DNA of 64,000 nt. It comes from Rathayibacter sp. VKM Ac-2857 (lineage in GTDB: Bacteria; Actinomycetota; Actinomycetes; Actinomycetales; Microbacteriaceae). The translations under genes and the position numbers were made by a program. The notes beneath the pieces were generated by a model that saw only the letters and a list, made by a program, of their open reading frames with translations, was not told where the DNA came from and did no database searches. Shown here piece by piece: positions 27,076 to 34,734 of the stretch (its first letter is position 1; every line of letters starts with the position of its first letter). The DNA is taken from NCBI RefSeq assembly GCF_013205025.1, contig NZ_JABMLE010000002.1:1193670-1257669 (forward strand), read 5' to 3'.

Positions 27076-28305
27076 TCAGCGCCCCGTCTCGGCGGTGAAC
27101 GCCGGCTCGGTCGCCGTCTCGAAGCTGCGCGCGAGGCGGGCGTCGTCGGCGTAGTCGATCTCGTGCAGCCGCCGTTCGGCGGGCGCACTGAGGTAGGCGC
27201 GCTGCTGGTCGGCGACGAGGGTCGGGGCGAGGTCGGCGGCCAGCGACTCGGCCGCGAGGGGCTCGGTCTGGGCGAGCACCGCGCCGTCCGCGCCGTCGAG
27301 CACGAGCACCCGGCCGTCCTGCGCGAGCGCCAGCACGTGGTCGTCCTCGTCGTCGACGGCGGTCACCTGCGCCAGCGGCGCGGGAGCGGGGAGCAGCGAC
27401 CACGAGCGGGCGCGGGTGTCCAGCAGCCAGATCCCCTCGCTTCCGGCGAGCCCGGCGACGGTCGGCCGGCCCTCGCGGTTCGCGAAGCCCGTCGCGGCGG
27501 GCGCGGTGGCGTCGGCCGGGTAGGGAATTCGCTCGATGACGAGCTCCTCGCCGTCGACGGTCGCGAGCAGCGCGCCGTCCGAGCAGCCGATCACCGCGCC
27601 GACGCGGGTGGTGATCGTCCCCGCGGGCTTCGGGCACTCCTCGACCAGGCCCGTTCGCTCGCCGTCGGCCGTATAGCCGGCGACCGAGGCCGACTCCCCC
27701 GCGCCCTCGGTGACGAGCGCGAACGAGCCGACCGGGACGACCATCCCGGGCCCCGGCTCGCCGTCGAGGCGGAAGGACTCGGTGATCTCGCCCTTCGACA
27801 GCGCCTCGGTGTCGAGGAGCACCGCCTCGCCCGAGTCGGGGAAGAACAGCCCGGTGCCGCCGGTGGTGGAGAGGTTGGTGGTGGCGACGACCGCCTCGCC
27901 CTCGCCCTCGACGGTGCCGAGCAGCCTCGGGTCGGCGCGGTAGTAGTGGAAGTGGTCGACGTGGTCCCAGGTCCAGACGCCGCTGTCGACGATCTCGACG
28001 CCGGCGGCGGTCTGCGCGAACAGGTAGCGGCCGTCGGTCGTCAGCGCCGAGGGAGCGCCGATCGTGCCCAGCTCGACGACGCTCTCGTCGAGGAGGTCCA
28101 GGTGCGAGACGGCGCCGGCCGGGTCGATCCAGGTGAGGCCGAGGGCGGGCTCGGCGAGCTCCGCGGCCCCGGAGATCGCGCCGTGGCCCTCGCCGGTCGC
28201 GTCATCGGCGGCGGGTGCGACGGGGTCGGCGGAGCAGGCCGCGAGGGCGAGGGCGAGGGCGCCCAGGAGGAGCGCCGGGGCGGTGCGGGAGGAGCGGGAG
28301 AGCAC
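27076..28305 (-). CDS. Lipoprotein of the azt operon, probable second beta-propeller
   Basis: 409 residues, signal peptide with lipobox LAAC. The mature part has propeller-like strands (YLFAQTAAGVEIVDSGVW, GIWLLDTRARSWSLL, HVLALAQDGRVLVLDG) and a His cluster WDHVDHFHYY that could bind metal. It is similar in length and layout to AztD three genes away but clearly diverged. Lying between the permease and the binding protein, it likely works outside the membrane in zinc capture (inference). I know no characterised function for this member. Confidence 0.7.
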   Translation of the reverse strand: MLSRSSRTAPALLLGALALALAACSADPVAPAADDATGEGHGAISGAAELAEPALGLTWIDPAGAVSHLDLLDESVVELGTIGAPSALTTDGRYLFAQTAAGVEIVDSGVWTWDHVDHFHYYRADPRLLGTVEGEGEAVVATTNLSTTGGTGLFFPDSGEAVLLDTEALSKGEITESFRLDGEPGPGMVVPVGSFALVTEGAGESASVAGYTADGERTGLVEECPKPAGTITTRVGAVIGCSDGALLATVDGEELVIERIPYPADATAPAATGFANREGRPTVAGLAGSEGIWLLDTRARSWSLLPAPAPLAQVTAVDDEDDHVLALAQDGRVLVLDGADGAVLAQTEPLAAESLAADLAPTLVADQQRAYLSAPAERRLHEIDYADDARLARSFETATEPAFTAETGR

Positions 28306-28331
28306 GGGGTCCTTTCGGAGGGAGACGAGGG

Positions 28332-29195
28332 TCAGGCGGGGACGGCGGCGGAGACCCGGCGCGGACGACGCGAGGCGGTCGCCGCCCGCAGCGCCCAGGA
28401 CAGCCCGGACACGGCGAGGGCGGTCGCGGCGACGGAGGCGCCCGCCGCGGTCGCCGCATACCAGGAGACGAGCAGCCCGACGAGCACGGAGAGCACGCCG
28501 AGCACCGCGGCGAGCGCCATCCGGGTCGGGATCCGCGTCGTCCAGTGGCCCGCGGCGACGGCCGGCGCGAGGAGCAGCCCGACGACCAGGAGCGAGCCGA
28601 CGGCCTGGTACGAGGCGACGACCGCGAGCGTCACCAGCCCGACCAGCGCGGCCTGGGCCGAGCGCGGGCCGAGCCCGAGGACGGCGGCGATCCGGTGATC
28701 GAGCGCGAGTGCCACCAGCGACCGGTGGAACACGGCCGCCACCGCGAGCCCGACTCCGGCAGCGACGGCCAGCAGCGCGAGATCGACCGGCGCGATGGCG
28801 AGGATGTCGCCGAACAGGATCGAGGTCGCGTCGGTCGCGAAGCTGCCGGAGTGGCTGATGATGATCACGCCGAGCGCGAGCATCGAGACGAAGAGCATGC
28901 CGATGCTGGTGTCGTAGGACAGTCGGCCTCGACGCTGCAGCGCGGCGATGCCGAGGCTCATCGCGACGGCGCTCGCCGCTCCACCGACCAGCACGGGCGC
29001 GCCGAGCACGGTCGCCAGCGCGACGCCGGGGAGCATCCCGTGGGCGAGCGCCTCGCCGAGGAAGGCCATGCCGCGGATGACGACCCAGGTCCCGACGACT
29101 CCGCAGAGGACGGCGACGAGCGCGCCGCCGAGGAGGGCGCGCTGGAGGAAGTCGAGCGTGAACGGCTCGAGGATCCCGGAGAGGAGGGCAAGCAT
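28332..29195 (-). CDS. aztB: Zinc ABC transporter permease
   Basis: 287 residues, ABC-3 family, with about eight hydrophobic helices. Family signatures include GTWVVIRGMAFLGEALAHGMLPG and SVLVGLLVSWYAATAAG. First gene of the leftward transcript. Its ATG (29193-29195) lies 22 bases from a Zur-like palindrome in the 56-base gap shared with aztA, so both directions are probably repressed together when zinc is sufficient. Confidence 0.92.
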   Translation of the reverse strand: MLALLSGILEPFTLDFLQRALLGGALVAVLCGVVGTWVVIRGMAFLGEALAHGMLPGVALATVLGAPVLVGGAASAVAMSLGIAALQRRGRLSYDTSIGMLFVSMLALGVIIISHSGSFATDATSILFGDILAIAPVDLALLAVAAGVGLAVAAVFHRSLVALALDHRIAAVLGLGPRSAQAALVGLVTLAVVASYQAVGSLLVVGLLLAPAVAAGHWTTRIPTRMALAAVLGVLSVLVGLLVSWYAATAAGASVAATALAVSGLSWALRAATASRRPRRVSAAVPA

Positions 29196-29217
29196 GGTGC
29201 CCGACCGTAACGGATAA

Positions 29218-29232
29218 TGAGAACGATTATCA
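29218..29232. promoter_or_regulatory. Zur-box-like palindrome between aztB and aztA
   Basis: TGAGAACGATTATCA: arms TGAGAA and TTATCA, five of six pairs complementary around CGA. It fits the actinobacterial Zur pattern TGAtAAcgaTTaTCA. TACGCT at 29239-29244 could be the aztA -10 box, which would make the aztA mRNA almost leaderless. Confidence 0.75.
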
Positions 29233-29251
29233 AACTGGTACGCTCGGGGTC

Positions 29252-29914
29252 GTGTTCAGCAGCCAGCAGCCCTCCTCCCGCGTCAGTCTCCGCGGGATCG
29301 GAGTCGACTTCGGCGAGCGGACCGCGCTGGACGGCGTCGAGCTCGAGATTCCGGCGGGCACGCTGACCGTCATCGCTGGGCCGAACGGCGCGGGCAAGTC
29401 GACGCTGCTGGAGGTCATCGCCGGGACACGGCCGCCCACCCGGGGCGCGCGCTCGGTCTCGTCGGCGATCGCCTTCGTGCCCCAGCGCACCGCCGTCTCC
29501 GACCGCCTGCCCGTCACCGTCCGCGACGTCGTGACGGTCGGCGTCTGGGGGCGCACCGGTCGCTGGCGGCGCGTCGGGCAGGACCTGCGCGCGGTGGTCG
29601 CCGGCGCGATGGAGCGTCTCGAGATCTCCGCGCTCGCGGCCGAGCCGTTCGCCGTGCTGTCCGGGGGGCAGCGCCAGCGGACGCTGCTCGCACAGGGACT
29701 GGCGCGCGGCGCCGACCTGCTCCTCCTCGACGAGCCGACGACCGGACTCGATGCGGCGAGTGCCGAGCGCATCCGGGAGATCCTGCGCGCCGAGGCGGAG
29801 CGCGGCGTCGCCGTCGTCTGCGTCTCGCACGACCCCGCGGTGGTCGCCCTCGCCGACCGCGTCGTGCAGCTGGCCGACGGCCGCCTGCGGAGCGAGGGCG
29901 CCCTCGCCCACTGA
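29252..29914 (+). CDS. aztA: Zinc ABC transporter ATPase
   Basis: 220 residues from GTG 29252. Walker A GPNGAGKST, Q-loop FVPQR, signature LSGGQRQR, Walker B LLLLDEPT and H-loop SHD are all intact. Divergently transcribed from aztB, completing a four-component AztABCD zinc importer. Slightly short for the family because the C-terminal extension is missing. No clear ribosome site; the distance from the candidate -10 box to the GTG fits a leaderless message. Confidence 0.9.
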   Translation: MFSSQQPSSRVSLRGIGVDFGERTALDGVELEIPAGTLTVIAGPNGAGKSTLLEVIAGTRPPTRGARSVSSAIAFVPQRTAVSDRLPVTVRDVVTVGVWGRTGRWRRVGQDLRAVVAGAMERLEISALAAEPFAVLSGGQRQRTLLAQGLARGADLLLLDEPTTGLDAASAERIREILRAEAERGVAVVCVSHDPAVVALADRVVQLADGRLRSEGALAH

Positions 29915-29924
29915 GGCTCACGGC

Positions 29925-30190
29925 GGGTCTCGATACGCCCCTGCGGGGCACTCGACCAGCAAGGAATGCGCCCCTGCGGGACTGAGTCTGCAGTCCGCCC
30001 TGCTGAGGACGGCGGGTCTCGATACGCCCCTCCGGGGCTACTCGACCGACATAGGGGAAACCTCTTGCTGATCGAGGAGCTCGCGCAGCGGGCGTATCGA
30101 GATCCACCGACGTCAGAAGTCGAGCCTGCAGACCGCCCTACTAGGGATGGCGGGTCTCGATACGCCCCTCCGGGGCTACTCGACCAGCAT
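29925..30190. repeat. Cluster of REP-like palindromic repeats
   Basis: Four units with GGTCTCGATACGCCCCT / GGGGCTACTCGACCAGC cores, near 29925-29966, 30017-30055, 30067-30107 and 30150-30190, in alternating orientation. Fills the gap between aztA and the ArsR-type gene; no gene seen. Confidence 0.8.
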
Positions 30191-30293
30191 GTTCTGCGGG
30201 CGTCTCTTCCCAGTAGATCCATCCCCGACCAGGAGGGGGCGAAGCGCGACGCATGCACGTCTGCTTGGATGAGCAGATGACGAGGAGGCGCCG

Positions 30294-30575
30294 ATGACCG
30301 AGGATCTCGAGCCCGCTGCCGAGCTGTTCAAGGTGCTCTCCTCCTCCTCGCGGCTGCGCCTGCTGCGGGCGCTGGCGACCGAGCGGTCCACCGTCGGGCA
30401 TCTCGCGGAGACCACCGGGCTCTCACAGCCCCTCGTCTCGCAGCACCTGCGCACCCTCCGCGCGGCCGGCCTGGTCGCCGTGGAGCGGATCGGGCGCGAG
30501 GCGCACTACTCCGTCGCCGACACCCATGTCAGCCACATCGTGGACGACGCGGTCCGGCACGCCCTCGAGGGCTGA
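30294..30575 (+). CDS. ArsR/SmtB-family metal sensor with an alpha-5 zinc site
   Basis: 93 residues, ATG 30294 with GAGGAG upstream. Winged helix with recognition helix QPLVSQHLRTLRAAGLV. The C-terminal helix reads Asp76-x-His78-(10)-His89-(2)-Glu92, exactly the DXH(X)10H(X)2E alpha-5 site of CzrA/SmtB-type Zn(II)/Co(II) sensors. The alpha-3N cysteine site of ArsR/CadC proteins is missing. Such proteins normally leave DNA when zinc is high and so control export. Here it sits between the zinc-uptake genes and a zinc-sparing pair; no exporter is in the window, so its target is open. The two Zur-like boxes nearby look like Fur-family sites rather than SmtB sites. Confidence 0.88.
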   Translation: MTEDLEPAAELFKVLSSSSRLRLLRALATERSTVGHLAETTGLSQPLVSQHLRTLRAAGLVAVERIGREAHYSVADTHVSHIVDDAVRHALEG

Positions 30576-30607
30576 CCGCGGTCGGCACCCCGAGGGCGGC
30601 CCGCGCC

Positions 30608-30730
30608 TCAGCCCTGGCGCGCCTTGAACCTCGGGTTGAGCTTGTTGATGACGAAGACCCGGCCGCGGCGGCGCACCACCTGCGACCCCGGCATCGACTT
30701 CATGGACTTCAGCGAGTTGCGGACCTTCAC
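30608..30730 (-). CDS. rpmJ: Ribosomal protein L36, cysteine-free (zinc-independent) paralogue
   Basis: 40 residues from GTG 30730, preceded on the minus strand by AAGGAG. Translation gives [26 protein letters not shown] and [10 protein letters not shown]. That is an L36 protein lacking every Cys/His of the zinc ribbon found in the usual form (CxxC..CxxxxH). C-minus paralogues replace the zinc form under zinc starvation and spare the metal. The Zur-like palindrome at 30747-30761 lies directly upstream, matching that role. Confidence 0.9.
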   Translation of the reverse strand: MKVRNSLKSMKSMPGSQVVRRRGRVFVINKLNPRFKARQG

Positions 30731-30746
30731 GACTGCTCCTTCTAGT

Positions 30747-30761
30747 TGATAACGATTATCG
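30747..30761. promoter_or_regulatory. Zur-box-like palindrome between rpmJ paralogue and COG0523 gene
   Basis: TGATAACGATTATCG: perfect arms GATAA / TTATC around CGA. Located in the 47-base gap between two divergent genes, so one operator could control both. TAGAGT at 30764-30769 may be the -10 box of the rightward gene, eight bases before its ATG. Confidence 0.8.
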
Positions 30762-30777
30762 TTTAGAGTAGCTGGTC

Positions 30778-31830
30778 ATGGAGACTCCGCGCCCACTGCC
30801 CCGACCACCCGTCCTCGCCGTCACGCTGGTGAGTGCGACCGACGCGGCCGACAGCGCCCGGATCGCGCGGCAGCTCTCCGGTGGCGTCACGTCCGTCGAG
30901 AGCTTCGCCGTCGACCTGCCGGACTCGGACAGCGCGGAGTTCGCGGCGGAGCTGGCCGACGAGCTGGCCCGCCAGGCCGACGACGGCGAGAGCGGGATCA
31001 CCGTGATCTCGCTCGACCCGGTCGCCGACCCGATGGAGGTCGCCCTCGTCCTCGAGCACCTCTGCTGCCGGCGGCACCCCGGCGACACCCGGATCGGCGT
31101 CCTCGACGTCGTCGCCGTCACCTCGGTCGACGAGGTGACCCGGGTGCTCCTCGGCGAGGGCGCCGAGGACCTCGGACCCCAGCAGTGGGACCGCGCCGAG
31201 CGGCTCGCGACGCGCCTCGAGTTCGCCGGCCTGATCATCCTGACCGACGGCGACGGCGCGGGAGCCTCGCCCGCCGTCGACCTGCTGCGGGTGCTCTCGC
31301 CCGGGGCGGAGATCCTCACCGAGCGCGACCTCGACCGCTACCGGCAGCGGCGCGCCGTCCTCGCCCCGCAGCGCGCGCACCGCCTCGCCTCGGACCTGGG
31401 CTGGCAGCGGGCCCTCCGCGGAGTCCCGAGCGACGCGGGAGCGGTGACCACGTTCGTCTTCCGCGACCCGCTGCCGTTCCACCCCGGCCGCCTGAACGCG
31501 GCGGTCGCCACGGACCTCGTCCCGCACCGCGTCGGCCGGATCCTCCGCTCGCGCGGTCTGGTCCGGCTCGCCAGCCGGGCGGATCGGGTGGCGTCCTGGT
31601 CGATCGCCGGCGACGTCGTGAGCCTCGACCCGACGTCGATCCGGAGCTGGAGCACCGATGCGCCCGTCGGCCAGGAGATCGTCTTCCTCGGCCGCGACCT
31701 CGACGTCGACGAGCTCACCCGCGTCCTGCACGCCTGCCTGCTCACGCCGCGCGAGCTCCTCGCCGGCCCGGACCTCTGGCGCACCCTCGCCGACCCGTTC
31801 CCCCGCTGGGAGGACGAGCACCAGCACTGA
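30778..31830 (+). CDS. COG0523/CobW-like protein without a P-loop
   Basis: 350 residues. The C-terminal half matches the CobW C-terminal domain: FVFRDPLPFHPGRLNAAV, VGRILRSRGLVRLASR, QEIVFLGRDLDVDELTRVL. COG0523 proteins are GTPase metallochaperones, and Zur-controlled members (ZagA/YciC, ZNG1-type) act in zinc starvation. The N-terminal half here has AVTLVSATDAADSARIARQL where GxxGxGKT should be, and no CxCC metal motif (only HLCCRRH). GTP hydrolysis therefore looks lost. Divergent from the zinc-free L36 gene across a Zur-like site, so co-induced by zinc limitation (inference). The start is probably leaderless. Confidence 0.8.
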   Translation: METPRPLPRPPVLAVTLVSATDAADSARIARQLSGGVTSVESFAVDLPDSDSAEFAAELADELARQADDGESGITVISLDPVADPMEVALVLEHLCCRRHPGDTRIGVLDVVAVTSVDEVTRVLLGEGAEDLGPQQWDRAERLATRLEFAGLIILTDGDGAGASPAVDLLRVLSPGAEILTERDLDRYRQRRAVLAPQRAHRLASDLGWQRALRGVPSDAGAVTTFVFRDPLPFHPGRLNAAVATDLVPHRVGRILRSRGLVRLASRADRVASWSIAGDVVSLDPTSIRSWSTDAPVGQEIVFLGRDLDVDELTRVLHACLLTPRELLAGPDLWRTLADPFPRWEDEHQH

Positions 31831-31849
31831 GCGGGCGGAGCGCGCGCCG

Positions 31850-32060
31850 AGCGCGACTGGACGCGGAACGGGCTCCGCCACCGCAGCAGGCCCCGAAACG
31901 CGTCCGCTCGAAGGGCTGCGAGCGCGCGACCGGACGCGAACGGGGCGCTGCGACCGGGTCAGGCCCCGAAACGCGTCCACTCGAAGAGCTGCGAGCGCAC
32001 GACTGGACCCGAACGAGGCGCCACGGCCGAGTCAGGCCCCGGTCCGCGTCCACCCGAGCG
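31850..32060. repeat. Degenerate tandem repeat of about 73 bp
   Basis: Roughly three units share GCGCGACTGGACGCGAACG, GGCCCCGAAACGCGTCC and TCGAAGAGCTGCGAGC. Located between two converging genes (COG0523-like and deaminase); no gene seen. Confidence 0.65.
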
Positions 32061-32074
32061 GCCCCGCCCGAAGG

Positions 32075-33055
32075 TCAGCCCGCGTACGCGTCGATCCGCG
32101 CCAGCAGCTCCGTCTTCACCGCCTCGGACGCCCACGACCCCAGCACCGAGTTGCGCGCCAGCTGCACCAGCTCGTCGCGGGTGAAGCCCGCGTCGGCGAG
32201 CGCCGTGTAGTTGTCGGCGATGTAGCCGCCGAAGTAGGCCGGGTCGTCGGAGTTGACCGTCACCCGCACGCCGCGCCCGAGCAGCGCGCGCATCTCGGGC
32301 GCCTTCGAGTCGCTCGAGACGAAGGAGTTGGAGAGCGGGCAGCAGGTCAGCGCGAGACCGCGCTCGACCAGGACGTCGATCAGCTCGGGCGCCTCGACGA
32401 TGTTCGTGCCGTGATCGATCCGGTCGACGCCGATCTCCTCGAGCACCTGGCGCAGGTGCTCGACGCCGTTGGGCTGGTCGACGTCGCAGTGCATCGTCAG
32501 CTTCAGTCCGGCCTCGCGGGCCCGCGCGAACACCTCGCGGAACTTCGCCGGCGGATTGCCGCGCTCGTCCGAGTCGAGGCCCACGCCGATCAGCCGGTCG
32601 GCGAACGGCAGCGCGCGCTCGAGCGTCTCCGCCGCGCTCTCGGCCGACAGGTCGCGGAGGAAGCAGAGGATCAGCGCGGCGTCCACGCCCAGCTGCGCGG
32701 CGTCCTGCGCGGCGCGGTGGTAGCCGCCGATCACCGCCTCGAACGGCACGCCCCGCGAGGTGTGCGCCTGCGGATCGAAGAACGCCTCGACGCGGACGAC
32801 CCCGTCCGCCGCGGCCCGGCGGAAGTACGCCGTCGCGAGGTCGTAGAAGTCCTGCTCCTCGCGCAGCACGTCCATCGCCGGGTAGTAGACGGCGAGGAAG
32901 GAGGCGAGCGAGTCGAAGTCGTAGGCGAGCGCCTCGGGCACGGGCAGGCCGTTGCGCTCGGCGAGCCGCACGCGCAGCTCGGGCTCGAGCGCCCCCTCCA
33001 GGTGCACGTGCAGCTCGACCTTGGGCAGACCGAGGAGGAAGGAGTCGGAGGTCAC
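32075..33055 (-). CDS. Adenine/adenosine deaminase
   Basis: 326 residues. Metal-dependent deaminase of the adenosine/AMP deaminase superfamily: LPKVELHVHLEGALEPEL holds the first two zinc-binding His, MHCDVDQPNG the third, IDHGTN the catalytic His, and VNSDDPAYFGGY the metal/catalytic Asp pair. SDDPAYFGGY is the form typical of the adenine deaminase (ADE) branch, so adenine to hypoxanthine is somewhat likelier than adenosine to inosine. It follows the RidA gene by 55 bases on the same strand, at the end of the NMT1-type importer operon, suggesting use of imported purines or related bases. Confidence 0.85.
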   Translation of the reverse strand: MTSDSFLLGLPKVELHVHLEGALEPELRVRLAERNGLPVPEALAYDFDSLASFLAVYYPAMDVLREEQDFYDLATAYFRRAAADGVVRVEAFFDPQAHTSRGVPFEAVIGGYHRAAQDAAQLGVDAALILCFLRDLSAESAAETLERALPFADRLIGVGLDSDERGNPPAKFREVFARAREAGLKLTMHCDVDQPNGVEHLRQVLEEIGVDRIDHGTNIVEAPELIDVLVERGLALTCCPLSNSFVSSDSKAPEMRALLGRGVRVTVNSDDPAYFGGYIADNYTALADAGFTRDELVQLARNSVLGSWASEAVKTELLARIDAYAG

Positions 33056-33110
33056 GGGAGCCTTTCGTCGGTGCGTGCGGTGGTGCGTGCTGTAAGAAAC
33101 GGGGAGCGGA

Positions 33111-33518
33111 TCAGGGTCGCGCCGCGATGAAGTCCAGCGCCACGAGCGGCCCCGGCAGCACCGCGCCGATCACGGTGCGGGCCGGCGGATCGACGGCGAA
33201 CCGCGCCCCGTAGACCTCGGACGCGGCCGCGAAGTCGCGCTCGAAGTCGCTGAGGATCATCGTGATCCGCACCACGTCGCCGAGCCCGAGGCCGAACTCC
33301 GTGGCGAGCAGCCGCTCGATGTTGTCGAGCGCGGCGCCCGTCTGCGCCGTGATCCCCTCCGGGACCGAGCCCTCCGGCACCGAGCCGTCGCCGGGCGCGA
33401 ACGGCCCGATCGCCGAGCCGTAGACCACGCCGTGCGCCTCGACGGCGTGGCTGTACGCGCCGCGGGGAGCGCCGAGCGCCTCCGCGGTGACGAAGCGGCG
33501 GGTCGCGGTGGCGGTCAT
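33111..33518 (-). CDS. RidA/YjgF-family protein
   Basis: 135 residues from ATG 33518, overlapping the amidohydrolase stop by four bases (ATGA). Family signals: a central YGSAIGPF strand, TGAALDNIERLL, and VVRITMILSDFERDFAAASEVY. The usual C-terminal RTxxxV reads ARTVIGAVLPG, keeping the Arg that binds the substrate carboxylate in RidA enamine/imine deaminases. Family members remove reactive enamines or assist ring-opening steps of pyrimidine breakdown; a catabolic role next to an amidohydrolase fits. Confidence 0.88.
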   Translation of the reverse strand: MTATATRRFVTAEALGAPRGAYSHAVEAHGVVYGSAIGPFAPGDGSVPEGSVPEGITAQTGAALDNIERLLATEFGLGLGDVVRITMILSDFERDFAAASEVYGARFAVDPPARTVIGAVLPGPLVALDFIAARP

Positions 33519-34726
33519 CGCGGCAGCTCCCCCGAGACGACGCGGCCGCGCGAGACGACGGCGACGATGCTCTCGGCGCGCAGGTCGTCGATGCTCACCC
33601 ACGGGCGGCCGCGGAGCACGACGAAGTCGGCGCCGAAGCCGGGCGCGAGGCGGCCGACCTTCGCGCCGAGTCCGACGACCGCCGCGGCGTCCGAGGTCGC
33701 GGAGATCAGGGCGCGCTCGGAGCTCCAGCCGAACGACTCGCGCATCCGCCGCACCTCGTCGAGCTGCTCGCCCCAGTCGACGTAGACGCCGTTCGCGTCG
33801 GTGCCGAGCACGAAGCGCACGCCGGCCTGGCCCGCGGCGAGGAAACCCGCGTCGCGCACGGCGACCACGTCCTGCGCCTTGAGCGACGCCTCCGGCGAGG
33901 ACGGTGCCCGGCCGGCCGCGATCACGTCGTTGATGAAGAGGGTCGGCGCGACGGGCAGGTTCCGCTCGACGAGCGTCGCCCAGTGCTGCGGGCCGATTGC
34001 GGTGCCGTGCTCGATCGAGTCGACGCCGAGCGCGAGGGCCCGGTCGAGGCCGACCACCGAGTGGGTGTGCGCGGCGACGGGCATCCCGAGCGCGTGCGCC
34101 TCGTCGATGGTCGCCGCGATCTCCTCGTCGGTCTGGTTCCGCCAGCCGACCTTGTCGCCCATCGAGAGCACGCCGCCGCTGGTGTAGATCTTGATGCCGT
34201 CGGCGCCGGCCCGTGCCCAGGTGCGCACCAGGCGGCGGCACTCGTCGGGGCTGTCGGCGACGCGGTCGCGGTGCGGGTAGTGCGGCGGCACGAAGAGGTC
34301 GCCGTGGCCGGCGGTCATGCCGACGGCGCCGTGCGTGACGATCCGCGGACCCTCCGCGATGCCCTGCTCGAACATCCGCGCCACGGTCATCTGCAGCTCG
34401 TCGGCGCCGAGGTCGCGGAGCGTCGTGACGCCCGCGCGGGCCGCCTTCCGCGCGTTGTTCGCGATGTGGAAGACGCGCTCCTCGCGCGGGGTGACCAGCG
34501 GCCAGGAGGCGAAGTCGGCCGTGCCCGCGCCGGAGTAGGCGCCGAGGTGCACGTGGGTGTCGACGAGGCCGGGGATGATCGAGAACTGCTCCGATCCGCG
34601 CTCGCCGACCGGGCCGTCCGTCGGCTCGACCGAGGCGATCGCGTCGCCGCTCCAGGCCAGGGTCGCCGTGCCGAGGGCGCGGGTGCCGTCCCAGACGGCG
34701 CCGGTGATGCTCGTGGTGGTGCTCAT
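33515..34726 (-). CDS. Metal-dependent amidohydrolase (imidazolonepropionase-like)
   Basis: 403 residues from ATG 34726; a 61-codon upstream extension was rejected because it overlaps the permease gene. TIM-barrel amidohydrolase: PGLVDTHVHLG gives the HxH metal pair, then IKIYTSGG, PVAAHTHSVVG and SIEHG (His ligands) and LGTDAN (catalytic Asp). Closest in style to the broad imidazolonepropionase/prolidase-related group that opens cyclic amides or N-acyl bonds. Coupled by ATGA to the RidA gene and preceded by the ABC importer genes, so it probably attacks the imported compound. Substrate not determinable. Confidence 0.85.
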   Translation of the reverse strand: MSTTTSITGAVWDGTRALGTATLAWSGDAIASVEPTDGPVGERGSEQFSIIPGLVDTHVHLGAYSGAGTADFASWPLVTPREERVFHIANNARKAARAGVTTLRDLGADELQMTVARMFEQGIAEGPRIVTHGAVGMTAGHGDLFVPPHYPHRDRVADSPDECRRLVRTWARAGADGIKIYTSGGVLSMGDKVGWRNQTDEEIAATIDEAHALGMPVAAHTHSVVGLDRALALGVDSIEHGTAIGPQHWATLVERNLPVAPTLFINDVIAAGRAPSSPEASLKAQDVVAVRDAGFLAAGQAGVRFVLGTDANGVYVDWGEQLDEVRRMRESFGWSSERALISATSDAAAVVGLGAKVGRLAPGFGADFVVLRGRPWVSIDDLRAESIVAVVSRGRVVSGELPR

Positions 34727-34734
34727 GTCCGTCC

